Source: Sanguibacter keddieii DSM 10542 | Lineage (GTDB): Bacteria > Actinomycetota > Actinomycetes > Actinomycetales > Cellulomonadaceae | Reading direction: 5' to 3' | Length of the DNA stretch: 64,000 nt | Assembly: GCF_000024925.1 (NCBI RefSeq) | Contig: NC_013521.1 | Location: forward strand, 3,472,001 to 3,536,000 | Shown: positions 1 to 7,442 of the stretch, piece after piece | Position numbering within the stretch: the first letter of the stretch is position 1 | Layout of the letters: the number at the start of each line of letters is the position of its first letter | Notes under the pieces: model-generated | The model's database searches: none | Told to the model about the DNA's origin: nothing | What the model saw: only the letters and a program-made list of their open reading frames with translations | Made by a program: the position numbers and the translations under genes

Positions 1-610
1 TGCCCTCGACGCTCGCCGAGACGAGGTTGACGATGGACTGCACCTGGTCGTCGGTGAGCGTGACGCCGGATCGGGTCTTGACGAACACCGACGCGGTCGG
101 GTCGGTCGCCTGGTCGACGAACACGGACTCGGCCGGCATCGCGAGCTTGACGGTCGCGAGCTCGACGCCCTGCATCGAGGAGACGGTCTTGCCCATCTCG
201 CCCTCGAGCGCGCGCTTGTAGGTGACGTCCTGCTGGAACTCCGACGACGTCATGCCCATGTCGTCGAGGAGCGAGTAGCCGCCGTCGGCCGACGGCGACA
301 TCCCGCTCGCGGCGACCTTGAGGCGCATGTCGTAGACCGACTCGGTCGGCACGAGGACCGTGGACCCGCCGTTGGTCAGCTGGTACTTGACGCCCTGGGC
401 GGTGAGCTGGTCGACGATCGCGCTCGCGTCGGCCGGGGCCAGGTCGGTGTAGAGGGGGGAGAACTGCGGGCGGCTGAACCACATGCTCAGCGCGACCACG
501 CCGACCACGGCGACCGCCAGCCCGATGAGGGCGAGGGTGCGCTGCGCGACGGTGAACTCACGGATCGACGAGGTGACCCGGCCGAGCGCGGAGGTGATCT
601 GCTGGGGCAT
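1..610 (-). CDS. fliF: Flagellar M-ring protein FliF, N-terminal part (cut by window edge)
   Basis: FliF forms the MS ring in the cytoplasmic membrane, the base on which the flagellar rotor and export gate assemble. The visible 203 residues hold a short cytoplasmic N-terminus, one membrane helix at about residues 26-45, and the start of the YscJ/FliF ring-building domain (RPQFSPLYTDL, then the region around VKYQLTNGGSTVLVPT). The ATG overlaps the fliE stop as TGATG, so it is translationally coupled in flgB-flgC-fliE-fliF. The C-terminal FliG-binding part lies beyond position 1. Confidence 0.95.
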   Translation of the reverse strand, partial: MPQQITSALGRVTSSIREFTVAQRTLALIGLAVAVVGVVALSMWFSRPQFSPLYTDLAPADASAIVDQLTAQGVKYQLTNGGSTVLVPTESVYDMRLKVAASGMSPSADGGYSLLDDMGMTSSEFQQDVTYKRALEGEMGKTVSSMQGVELATVKLAMPAESVFVDQATDPTASVFVKTRSGVTLTDDQVQSIVNLVSASVEG

Positions 611-954
611 CAGGCCTGCATCCTCATGATCTCGGAGAAGGCCTCGACGGCCTTGTTCCGGACGGCGGCGGTGAGCTCGAGGGTCAGCTTCGCCTCGGAT
701 GAGGCGATGGTGTAGTCGTGGATGTCGTCGAGGTCACCGGTGACGGCGCGCACCGCGAGGGCGTTCGACTTCTCCTGGAGCGACTGCAGGTTGCCGACGG
801 CCCCGGTGAGGACCTCGCCGAAGGCGCTCGAGGTGCCCGAGACGCCGGAGGCGCCCTCGGGACGCCCGATGACGTCCGGGGAGGACAGGTAGCCGGTCGG
901 CGAGACGCCGCCCGCGCCGGAGAGGGACACGCCCTCGATCGCGGGGATGCTCAT
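610..954 (-). CDS. fliE: Flagellar hook-basal body complex protein FliE
   Basis: FliE joins the MS ring to the proximal rod and is an early export substrate. The 114-residue protein is of normal family length. The conserved part is the C-terminal half: SFxE-like AFGEVLTGAV, the SNALAVRAVTGD region that matches the family's DIHxV segment, and the end KAVEAFSEIMRMQA. The ATG at 954 is used because it overlaps the flgC stop as TGATG and starts MSIPAIEG. A longer upstream reading of the frame lies inside flgC and is not coding. Confidence 0.95.
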   Translation of the reverse strand: MSIPAIEGVSLSGAGGVSPTGYLSSPDVIGRPEGASGVSGTSSAFGEVLTGAVGNLQSLQEKSNALAVRAVTGDLDDIHDYTIASSEAKLTLELTAAVRNKAVEAFSEIMRMQA

Positions 955-1358
955 CAGGAACGTCCGATCTGCAGTGCTGCCTCGTAGGTGGCCTTCGCGC
1001 GGTCGACGACCGACGCGTTCGCCTGGTAGCCGCGCTGGGCCATGATCATCTGGGACATCTGGCCGGCCATGTCGACCTCGGGGTACTTGACGTAGCCCTC
1101 GGCGTCGGCGAGCGGGTGGTCGGGCTCGTGGACCATGCGGCCCTCGGCGCTGCCGAGCTCGATGCCGGCGACCTGGACCCCCTGGCCGTTCTCGGGGTAC
1201 CCGACGGCGCTCGCCACGACGTAGCGCGCCTGGAAGGCGGCCTCGTCCGAGGGGCGCACGGTGTTGATGTTGGCGAGGTTGTCGCTCACCGCGTCGAGCC
1301 ACTTGCGGTTCACGGTCATGCCCGTGCTCGCGATGCCGATCGCTCCGAAGGTTGTCAT
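954..1358 (-). CDS. flgC: Flagellar basal-body rod protein FlgC
   Basis: FlgC is a proximal rod subunit of the flagellar basal body. The 134-residue protein carries the N-terminal rod/hook signature (IASTGMTVNRKWLDAVSDNLANINT) in a family-typical position and a C-terminal amphipathic helix rich in MAQRGYQANASVVDRAKATYEAAL, the pair of helices that pack as the D0 domain. Start ATG overlaps the flgB stop (TGATG). Length is usual for FlgC. Confidence 0.96.
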   Translation of the reverse strand: MTTFGAIGIASTGMTVNRKWLDAVSDNLANINTVRPSDEAAFQARYVVASAVGYPENGQGVQVAGIELGSAEGRMVHEPDHPLADAEGYVKYPEVDMAGQMSQMIMAQRGYQANASVVDRAKATYEAALQIGRS

Positions 1359-1699
1359 CAGCTGGTCCTCATTGCGGTCCGGAGGGACGAGAAGGTGCCG
1401 TCCACCGCTTGGGTGGCCAGCTGGTAGCGCAGGTTGGTGTCGACGTTGAGCAGGGTCTCCGCGTCGAGGTTCACGTTGTTGCCGTCGAGGCGCGTGGGCT
1501 CGAGGGACCGTGCCTGGGTCGCGGTGACCGCGCCCGTCCCGCGGCGCACGGCGGAGGCGAGCTCGCTCTCGAAGGAGACGCGGCCGGCGAGGTAGTTCGG
1601 GGTGTTGATGTTCGCGACGTTGTTCGCGATCACCCGCTGGCGCAGGGCAAGGCCGTCCAGGGCGCTGTTGAGCGCCACGAAGGTCACGGAATCGAACAC
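1358..1699 (-). CDS. flgB: Flagellar basal-body rod protein FlgB
   Basis: FlgB is a proximal rod protein and here the first gene of a leftward rod/MS-ring operon. The 113-residue product has the N-terminal rod signature (LRQRVIANNVANINTPNYLAG) and a C-terminal helix (TNLRYQLATQAVDGTFSSLRTAM). The start is a GTG (VFDSVTF), since no ATG lies in a sensible place and a purine-rich GGGGA stands about 8 bases upstream; translating further upstream gives an Arg/Gly-rich extension unlike FlgB. A flagellar-type promoter motif lies about 75 bases upstream. Confidence 0.93.
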   Translation of the reverse strand: MFDSVTFVALNSALDGLALRQRVIANNVANINTPNYLAGRVSFESELASAVRRGTGAVTATQARSLEPTRLDGNNVNLDAETLLNVDTNLRYQLATQAVDGTFSSLRTAMRTS

Positions 1700-1773
1700 G
1701 AGAATCCCCACTCGAGGTGATGTGTCGGCCGATCCATGGCCTCCTGCGCGAGCCTTCCTGGCTCGTCCTGCAC

Positions 1774-1802
1774 TATCGGTCGGTCCTCGCAACTCATGAG
1801 GG
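1774..1802 (-). promoter_or_regulatory. Putative flagellar sigma promoter of flgBC-fliEF
   Basis: On the minus strand the site reads CCTCATG, 15 bases, CCGATAG. The -10 part resembles the GCCGATA of WhiG/FliA-type promoters. The same layout and spacing occur before fliC, fliS, the glycosyltransferase gene and flgN. An AT-rich GAGAAAA lies just upstream, as it does at fliC. The expected transcript leader is about 65-70 bases. Use by the nearby sigma factor is inferred. Confidence 0.7.
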
Positions 1803-1899
1803 GTTTTCTCACCCGGAGTGAGAACTCGCCCTCAGGTCGGGACCTGGGCCCGCTCGGCGGGCCCGGTGGGGCCTGTCGCAGGTCTGTCGTGGTGCGCTG

Positions 1900-2295
1900 T
1901 CAGCCGACGGCGTCGACGTACACCGAGGCCGTCGTGTCGTTCGTGCGGAGCGACCCGACCGCCCGGAGGTGGGCACGCGCGGCGCGCACGGCCTCCTCGA
2001 CGCGCGGGGCGAGCTCGGCCTGGCGGTCGAAGACCGCGACGGCGCGGGCCTGGAGACCGCTCGGGAGCGGGCCGAGGCCGGTAGGAGGCGTCCATGCCGC
2101 GCTGGGCAGGGCGTCGACGGTCTCGAGCAGGAAGCCCGGCGAGACGAGGGCCTCGGCCCGGTCGACCTCGGCCTCGAGCTCGTCGAGGGCGACCTCCCAG
2201 GGAGACCTGTCGTCGACCGGCGGTGCCGTGGTGGTCTCGTCCGAGACCTCTGCAGACGCCACGGCCGTCGTCTCTGCCGAGACCTCCGCAGACAT
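1900..2295 (-). CDS. Small protein after fliS, possible FliT-like flagellar chaperone
   Basis: This 131-residue acidic, helical protein is not recognised by sequence. Its ATG lies one base after the fliS stop (TGAGATG), so it is translated with fliS. The first 25 residues are Ser/Ala/Glu/Thr-rich and repetitive (SAEVSAETT, SAEVSDETT), and the body is predicted helical (WEVALDELEAEVDRAEAL, then a long helix ending in AARAHLRAVGSL). In many flagellar clusters a small helical FliT-type export chaperone follows fliS, which supports that role by position only. A GTG at 2307 inside the end of fliS is an alternative start. Confidence 0.6.
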   Translation of the reverse strand: MSAEVSAETTAVASAEVSDETTTAPPVDDRSPWEVALDELEAEVDRAEALVSPGFLLETVDALPSAAWTPPTGLGPLPSGLQARAVAVFDRQAELAPRVEEAVRAARAHLRAVGSLRTNDTTASVYVDAVG

Positions 2296-2296
2296 C

Positions 2297-2758
2297 TCAG
2301 CCGACACCGAGGACGCTCCCGGGTGCGCTCGGCGCGGCGCCCGCGAGGGCGGGCTCGGCGCGTCGCGTCGCGCCGCCGAGCTCGGCCGCGGCCTCGTGCC
2401 ACGCGGCACGGAGCGGCTCGACGACCGTCCGGCACTGCTGGGTGCGGTCGGCGTCGTGGGTGATGTTGGCCTGCACGAGCTCACCCATGAGGTGGGTGTA
2501 CACGGACTGCAGCGCCGGGCCGCCCGACCACGCCTCGACGTCGAGGGTGACCATCAGCTCGGCCACGATGTCCTGCGCGTGGATGAGCTGGACGTTCGCC
2601 TCGGCGAGGTCGCCGGCGCGCTGCGCCTTCTCGGCTCGGTCGAGGTCGAGCACCAGCCGGTCGTACAGCATGGTGAGGAGTCGAGCGGGGGTGGCGCTGA
2701 GGACGGCGTCGCTGAGGAACCGCGCGCGCTGCGCTTCGGAGCTGGTCACGTTGCTCAT
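2297..2758 (-). CDS. fliS: Flagellin export chaperone FliS
   Basis: FliS binds the C-terminal disordered part of flagellin in the cytoplasm and prevents premature polymerisation before export. The 153-residue protein has the family's four-helix core, including TPARLLTMLYDRLVLDLDRA and the segment from ANVQLIHAQDIVAELMVTLD to YTHLMGELVQANI. The last 25 residues are an Ala/Pro-rich tail beyond the usual FliS end. It lies 55 bases after fliD. A variant of the flagellar promoter motif sits just before the ATG, so it may also be transcribed separately. Confidence 0.95.
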   Translation of the reverse strand: MSNVTSSEAQRARFLSDAVLSATPARLLTMLYDRLVLDLDRAEKAQRAGDLAEANVQLIHAQDIVAELMVTLDVEAWSGGPALQSVYTHLMGELVQANITHDADRTQQCRTVVEPLRAAWHEAAAELGGATRRAEPALAGAAPSAPGSVLGVG

Positions 2759-2767
2759 ACGGTCCCC

Positions 2768-2794
2768 ATCGGCAGCCGCGGGGCGGACGTGAGG
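2768..2794 (-). promoter_or_regulatory. Putative flagellar sigma promoter before fliS (variant copy)
   Basis: The minus strand reads CCTCACG, 15 bases, CCGATGG. It differs at one base of the upstream box from the other copies and keeps the exact spacing. Its -10 box ends about 9 bases before the fliS ATG, so a transcript from here would have almost no leader. It lies in the 55-base fliD-fliS gap. This is the weakest of the five sites. Confidence 0.5.
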
Positions 2795-2813
2795 GAAGTG
2801 CCGGACCGGAAGG

Positions 2814-4196
2814 TCAGCTGTTCCAGCTCGGCAGCGACCCGATCTGGCCGGCGAGCCAGCTCGACTGGGACTGCAGCCCGCTGAGGGTGACCTCGAGTGC
2901 GGCATAGGTGCGCTGCAGGCCGGACCTGCGGGTCTCCAGACGACGGTCCCAGTCGCTGACCTGCTCGGTGAGCCCCTTGCTGAACGACTCCTGGCTCTTG
3001 ACCTTGAGGGTGAGGCTGCCGTCGATGGGGTCGGAGATCCGCTTCGAGGCGTCGGCGACGCGCTCACCCAGGCCGGAGACGACACGCTGGACCTTCTCCG
3101 GGTCCTTGCCGAGCGCCTCGGTGAACTTGGCCTGGTCGAAGGTGAAGGTGCCGTCCTTGTTGAGCGTGATGCCCACCTCGGACGGCGAGATGCCGTCGAC
3201 CGGGTACGACAGCGCCGTGGTGATGGACTGCCCGATGCCTCGGGTCGCGCTGTCGCCCGAGAGCACGCCACCGGCGATCACGGTGCGGCCGTCGGTCGAG
3301 GTCGTCGTGGTGGTGCTGGTCCGCGACGCGATCTCGGAGAGGACGACCCCGACCGACCCGACGAGGTCGGAGGCGAGCTTGGTCAGGGCCGCGTCGTTGC
3401 GGACGGTGGTGACGGTGACCGGGGTCGCCTCGACCGCCGACACCGTGAAGCTCACACCCTTGAGGACGTCGCTGAAGGTGTTGCTCGCCGAGGTGACCGG
3501 GGTGCCGTCCCAGAGGCTGATCTGGGCGTCGACCGCCTGCACCAGGGCCGTGGACCTGTCGACGACGAGGTCGGACGCCCCGGCCGCGAGGTCCTCTGCG
3601 GTGACCTTCCCGCGGTGGATGTCGAAGGCGCCGTCGACGCCCGTCGACTTCCCGGTGATCTGCAGGCGCGACTCGGTCGCGGAGACCTTCACCACGCTCG
3701 CGGTGATGCCGGAGCCGGCGGCGTTGAGCTTGGTGGCCAGCCCGGCGAGGTCGGTGACGCCGGCGAGGTCGACCGTGACGAGCGTGGGCTTGGACGCTGG
3801 GCCGGAGACGATGGTGAGGTTCTCGGGCACGCCGTCCGGGAAGTAGGAGTCGAGGTCCGTCACGGCGGCGCTCACCGAGGTCTGGGGCTTGGCCAGGCGG
3901 TCGACCGTGAAGCTCAGGGTCGAGGGCTGGGAGCCGGCGCTCGTGGTGACCTTGACGCTGGTCGCCGACGACGACGCGGTGGTCGCCTGCCAGGACTCGG
4001 GCTTCGCGGCCGTCTTGGCGACGTCCGCGAGCGAGGACACGCGGGTGTTGAGGCCCTGCAGGGCGGTGATGAACGCCTGGGTCGTGGTGACCTTCTGCTT
4101 GAGCATGGTCTGGGGCATCGCCTCGACCTGCATGAGCTGGTTGATGAGCTCGGAGGTCTTGAGACCGCTGATCATGCCGTCGACTGCCAGGGACAT
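2814..4196 (-). CDS. fliD: Flagellar hook-associated protein 2 (filament cap) FliD
   Basis: FliD forms the cap at the filament tip that folds incoming flagellin. The 460-residue protein has the FliD N-terminal domain (LAVDGMISGLKTSELINQLMQ near residue 3, coiled-coil after it) and a C-terminal FliD domain with SDWDRRLETRRSGLQRTYAALEVTLSGLQSQSSWL at the end, both of the expected type. The ATG at 4196 is chosen because GAGGAGCG precedes it by about 6 bases; a longer frame upstream runs into the fliC terminator hairpin. It is followed by fliS. Confidence 0.95.
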   Translation of the reverse strand: MSLAVDGMISGLKTSELINQLMQVEAMPQTMLKQKVTTTQAFITALQGLNTRVSSLADVAKTAAKPESWQATTASSSATSVKVTTSAGSQPSTLSFTVDRLAKPQTSVSAAVTDLDSYFPDGVPENLTIVSGPASKPTLVTVDLAGVTDLAGLATKLNAAGSGITASVVKVSATESRLQITGKSTGVDGAFDIHRGKVTAEDLAAGASDLVVDRSTALVQAVDAQISLWDGTPVTSASNTFSDVLKGVSFTVSAVEATPVTVTTVRNDAALTKLASDLVGSVGVVLSEIASRTSTTTTTSTDGRTVIAGGVLSGDSATRGIGQSITTALSYPVDGISPSEVGITLNKDGTFTFDQAKFTEALGKDPEKVQRVVSGLGERVADASKRISDPIDGSLTLKVKSQESFSKGLTEQVSDWDRRLETRRSGLQRTYAALEVTLSGLQSQSSWLAGQIGSLPSWNS

Positions 4197-4257
4197 CGCG
4201 CGCTCCTCGGGTGGCTCGTGGGTCGAGAGACGGCTGCGGGCCGCCCGGGACTTGAGA

Positions 4258-4293
4258 GACGGCGGTGAGGGACACGAGTCCCTCACCGCCGTC
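4258..4293 (-). terminator. Hairpin terminator after fliC
   Basis: A perfect 15-bp stem (4258-4272 with 4279-4293) with a 6-base loop lies about 85 bases after the fliC stop and before fliD. The stem is GC-rich and there is no strong U-tract, as is common in high-GC actinobacteria. It would limit read-through from the highly expressed fliC into fliD. Confidence 0.75.
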
Positions 4294-4378
4294 GGTCCTG
4301 CTGGTGGTGCTGGTGCTGCTGGTCGTGCGGGTGCTGCTGTGATGCTCGGTCAGCGGCTCTCACCGCCGGCTAGCGAGA

Positions 4379-5551
4379 TCAGCGCAGGAGCGAGAGGACG
4401 CCCTGGGGGATCTGGTTGGCCTGAGCGAGCATCGAGGTGCCAGCCTGCGAGAGGATCTGCGCACGGGTGAAGTTGACCATCTCGGACGCCATGTCCGTGT
4501 CGCGGATGCGGCTCTCCGAGGCGGAGAGGTTCTCGACCGAGACGTTGATGTTCTTGACCGTGTGCTCGAAACGGTTCTGCAGCGCACCGAGGTTGGCGCG
4601 AGCGGTCGACACGGACGAGATCTTCTCGTCGATCTTCGTGATGGACGCCTGAGCAGCGGCGGCGGACGAGAAGTCCAGGCCCTGCTGCGTGTTGGCGACC
4701 TGGTTGCCACCGTCGATGCCCGCACCCGGGTCGACGACCGCGACGTCGCCGCCGTTGAGAGCCTTGACCGAGATGCCGGTCGCAGCGCCGTTGGCGTCCT
4801 TGATGACGTTGACGGAGAAGTTCGCGTTGAAGTTCGTGTCCGCGGCGAGCGCGTCCGCGAGGCCCTGGACCGAGGTCGGGGCGGTCGCGAGGGTGACCGC
4901 GATGTCCGAGGTGACACCCGAGCCGTTGTCGACCGAGAAGGTGTACGCCGAGGCGGTGAGCGCAGCGGTCGAGACCGTGAACTCGGTGCCGCCGACAGCG
5001 AGCGAGCCCGTGCTGAGGTCCGCAGCGATCGCCTTGATGTTGGCGCCCGAGAGGTCCACCGTGATCTGGCTGTTGGCGTCGCCGTCAGCACCGACCTGGA
5101 ACTGGAGCTTGCCCGAGCCGCCACCGGCGGTGCCGTCGAGGAGGTTCGTGCCGTTGAAGTTGGTGGACTTCGAGATGCGGTCGAGCTCCGACACGAGCTG
5201 GGTGGCCTCGGTGTCGATGTTCTTGCGGGCCTCGGCGTTGTTCGAGTCGTTACCGGCCTGGACAGCCAGGTCACGGACACGCTGGAGGATGGCGTGCGTC
5301 TCGGTGAGCGCACCCTCAGCGGTCTGGACGACGGAGATACCGTCCTGGGCGTTGCGAGCCGCGACCTTGAGGCCACCGACCTGCGAGCGCAGGCCCTCGG
5401 AGATCGCCAGGCCGGCCGCGTCGTCAGCAGCACGGTTGATGCGGAAGCCGGAGGAGAGCTTCTCCAGCGACTTGCTCAGGTCGTTCTGCGTGTTCGAGAG
5501 GTTGCGGTAGGAGTTGACTGCCGCGATGTTCTGGTTGATCGAGAGACCCAT
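4379..5551 (-). CDS. fliC: Flagellin FliC
   Basis: This is the major filament subunit. The 390-residue protein has the conserved N-terminal D0/D1 helices (INQNIAAVNSYRNLSNTQ; GFRINRAADDAAGLAISEGL) and C-terminal D1/D0 helices (NRFEHTVKNINVSVENL; MLAQANQIPQGVLSLLR), with a variable surface region at about residues 130-300 rich in Thr, Ser, Ala and Gly. The ATG is preceded by GGAAGAAG at good spacing. It is monocistronic: its own flagellar promoter upstream, a hairpin downstream. Thr/Ser in the variable part could be the target of the glycosyltransferase next door; that is inference. Confidence 0.97.
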   Translation of the reverse strand: MGLSINQNIAAVNSYRNLSNTQNDLSKSLEKLSSGFRINRAADDAAGLAISEGLRSQVGGLKVAARNAQDGISVVQTAEGALTETHAILQRVRDLAVQAGNDSNNAEARKNIDTEATQLVSELDRISKSTNFNGTNLLDGTAGGGSGKLQFQVGADGDANSQITVDLSGANIKAIAADLSTGSLAVGGTEFTVSTAALTASAYTFSVDNGSGVTSDIAVTLATAPTSVQGLADALAADTNFNANFSVNVIKDANGAATGISVKALNGGDVAVVDPGAGIDGGNQVANTQQGLDFSSAAAAQASITKIDEKISSVSTARANLGALQNRFEHTVKNINVSVENLSASESRIRDTDMASEMVNFTRAQILSQAGTSMLAQANQIPQGVLSLLR

Positions 5552-5612
5552 GATGATCTTCTTCCGTGAGTGGGGCCGAGATGCGGCGCCCATCCGTGGG
5601 CTGCCACACGTC

Positions 5613-5641
5613 CTATCGGTCCTCCCCCGGAGGCCATGAGG
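5613..5641 (-). promoter_or_regulatory. Putative flagellar sigma promoter of fliC
   Basis: The minus strand reads CCTCATG, 15 bases, CCGATAG, identical in both boxes and spacing to the site before flgB. GAGAAAA lies directly upstream, also shared with flgB. The leader to the fliC ATG would be about 55 bases. Confidence 0.75.
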
Positions 5642-5671
5642 ATTTTCTCGACGAGTTTTTCGCGGGCCCGC

Positions 5672-7267
5672 TCAGGCCAGCGAGACGAGCCCCGGCGCGA
5701 CGACCTCGAGGTGCGAGGCGAGCTCCGCCTCGTGCTCGGGGGCGACGTCGGCGAGCGCGGCCTCGAGCCCGGGCAGCGCGCGCTCGTCGGAGTAGACGTC
5801 GACGGCGAGGGCCGCGGCGATCGCGCGCTGGCGCGGGTCCTGGGAGGGGTCCTGGCTGATCGCGACGAGCGGGCAGCGCTCGGCGAGACCGTGGGTGCGC
5901 AGGCGCACCGACCAGGCGACGGCCTCCTCGATGCTCAGGGCGCGGGCGAGCGAGGCACCGCTCAGCAGCACGGTGAGGTCACCGGGGCGCACGGCGTCCA
6001 TCTCCTCGAGGAAGACGCGAGCCGGGCGACTGCCGTCGGCGACCGCCTCCAGGGCCAGCCCGGACCAGATCGTCTCGTCGATCACGCCGACGAGGTCGGC
6101 GAGCGGCCGCCCCGCGTCCCGGAACACCCCGACGAGCCGCGCGGGCGCGACCGAGGCACGTCCGGACGCGGCCGCACGCACGGCGACCTCGGCGGCCTCG
6201 ACCGCCCGGTCGGTGGACAGCAGCGCCCAGACCTCGACGGGTGCGATCTCCGTGCGGTCGAAGCGGACGTCCTGGCCGTCGACGGCGGTCTCGGGGATCT
6301 GGTCGAGGACGTCGAGGGTCGCGCGGACGTCCTGGCGCAGCGCGAGGACGTAGGCCTTGCGGGCGAGCGGACGGGCGGAGAGCGTGTCGACCGCGAGCCA
6401 GGCGTCGAGCATCTCGTCGACCGCGTCGCCGTCACCGAGCGCGATGGCGAGCTCGACGAGGGCCGGGGCGAGCGACGCCGCGCCAGACCGGCTCAGCAGA
6501 CCGCTGGCGAGCACCTCCCGGCCGACCTCGAGGCCCTCGGCGTGGTCGCCGTGGAGCCCGAGCGACCGGGAGAGGTTGGCGCGCAGGAGCGCGACCTCGG
6601 CGGCGGGGCGCCCGTCGCGCTCGGCGGCTGCGACGTCGAGTCGGGCGAGGTCGAGGTTGCGGCGGGCCTTGCCGCGGTCGGCCATGCGCTCCGTGAGGTA
6701 GCCGCTGTGCACCAGGCGTGCGCCGGGGACGGGCGTCGCCGCCGCGAGGTCGACGCCGGGGGTGGACGGGACCATCTGCTCGTGCAGCCGGCCGGACCAC
6801 ACGAAAGCACCGCGCCGGTAGAGGCGGACCGAGGCCATGCTCTTGGTGACGGTGGCCTCGCCTGTCCCGCCCCCGGCGACGTTGTCGACGAGCAGGAGGT
6901 GGCAGCCGACCGCAGGGTCGAGCGCCGCGCGGAGCCCGTCGGGGTCGCCGACGAACACCTCGTCGGCGTCCACGGTCAGCACCCAGTCCCCCGTGGCGTG
7001 CGCCGCGGCACGGTTGCGGGCCGCGCCGAAGTCGTCGTCCCAGAACCCCTCGACCACCGTGCCGGTGTGCCGCGCGGCGATCTCGCGGGTGGAGTCGGTC
7101 GAGCCGGTGTCGTAGACGACGATCTCGTCGACCCAGCCGAGGGCGGCGAGGGACGCCTCGAGCACGTCCTCCTCGTCCTTGACGATGAAGACCGCGGAGA
7201 CACGCGGTCCGGCTCCGGGCGTGCCGGGGCGTGACGCGGTCGGCGCGGTCTGTCGGACGTGCGGCAT
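5672..7267 (-). CDS. Family 2 glycosyltransferase, likely flagellar glycosylation
   Basis: A cytoplasmic GT-A fold glycosyltransferase transferring a sugar from a nucleotide-sugar donor. The N-terminal 230 of 531 residues hold the GT2 hallmarks: SAVFIVKDEEDVLEASLAAL, the DTGSTDST turn and the metal-binding TVDADEVF. The C-terminal 300 residues are Ala/Leu-rich helices of TPR-like character. An ATG at 7294 is possible, but it falls inside the flagellar promoter motif; the ATG at 7267 has AGGAG six bases upstream and is preferred. It sits between fliC and the flagellar sigma gene with its own flagellar promoter, so flagellin or another filament protein is the likely acceptor; donor and acceptor are unknown. 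Confidence 0.82.
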   Translation of the reverse strand: MPHVRQTAPTASRPGTPGAGPRVSAVFIVKDEEDVLEASLAALGWVDEIVVYDTGSTDSTREIAARHTGTVVEGFWDDDFGAARNRAAAHATGDWVLTVDADEVFVGDPDGLRAALDPAVGCHLLLVDNVAGGGTGEATVTKSMASVRLYRRGAFVWSGRLHEQMVPSTPGVDLAAATPVPGARLVHSGYLTERMADRGKARRNLDLARLDVAAAERDGRPAAEVALLRANLSRSLGLHGDHAEGLEVGREVLASGLLSRSGAASLAPALVELAIALGDGDAVDEMLDAWLAVDTLSARPLARKAYVLALRQDVRATLDVLDQIPETAVDGQDVRFDRTEIAPVEVWALLSTDRAVEAAEVAVRAAASGRASVAPARLVGVFRDAGRPLADLVGVIDETIWSGLALEAVADGSRPARVFLEEMDAVRPGDLTVLLSGASLARALSIEEAVAWSVRLRTHGLAERCPLVAISQDPSQDPRQRAIAAALAVDVYSDERALPGLEAALADVAPEHEAELASHLEVVAPGLVSLA

Positions 7268-7294
7268 GCGGGCTCCTGAGGTGGTGGTGCTCAC

Positions 7295-7324
7295 CTCATC
7301 GGCACGGCGCAGGACGTCATGAGC
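7295..7324 (-). promoter_or_regulatory. Putative flagellar sigma promoter of the glycosyltransferase gene
   Basis: The minus strand reads GCTCATG, 15 bases, CCGATGAG. The boxes and spacing match the flgB, fliC and flgN sites, and the leader to the ATG at 7267 is about 20 bases and contains AGGAG. It places the glycosyltransferase in the flagellar regulon. Confidence 0.7.
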
Positions 7325-7442
7325 ACCTGCACGTCGTGAGCACCTGCGGTCGGTCGCCTCGCGGGACCGCGGGCCGGACGGGCGGCGGAGCTACCGGGCC
7401 AGGTGTGGGCCGGGCGCGGGCCGGCTGCGGGCAGGGCCCCGC

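Noticed and set aside
7268-7294. Upstream ATG at 7294 as start of the glycosyltransferase
   Set aside because: It falls within the flagellar promoter motif and has no ribosome site; the ATG at 7267 has AGGAG at proper spacing.
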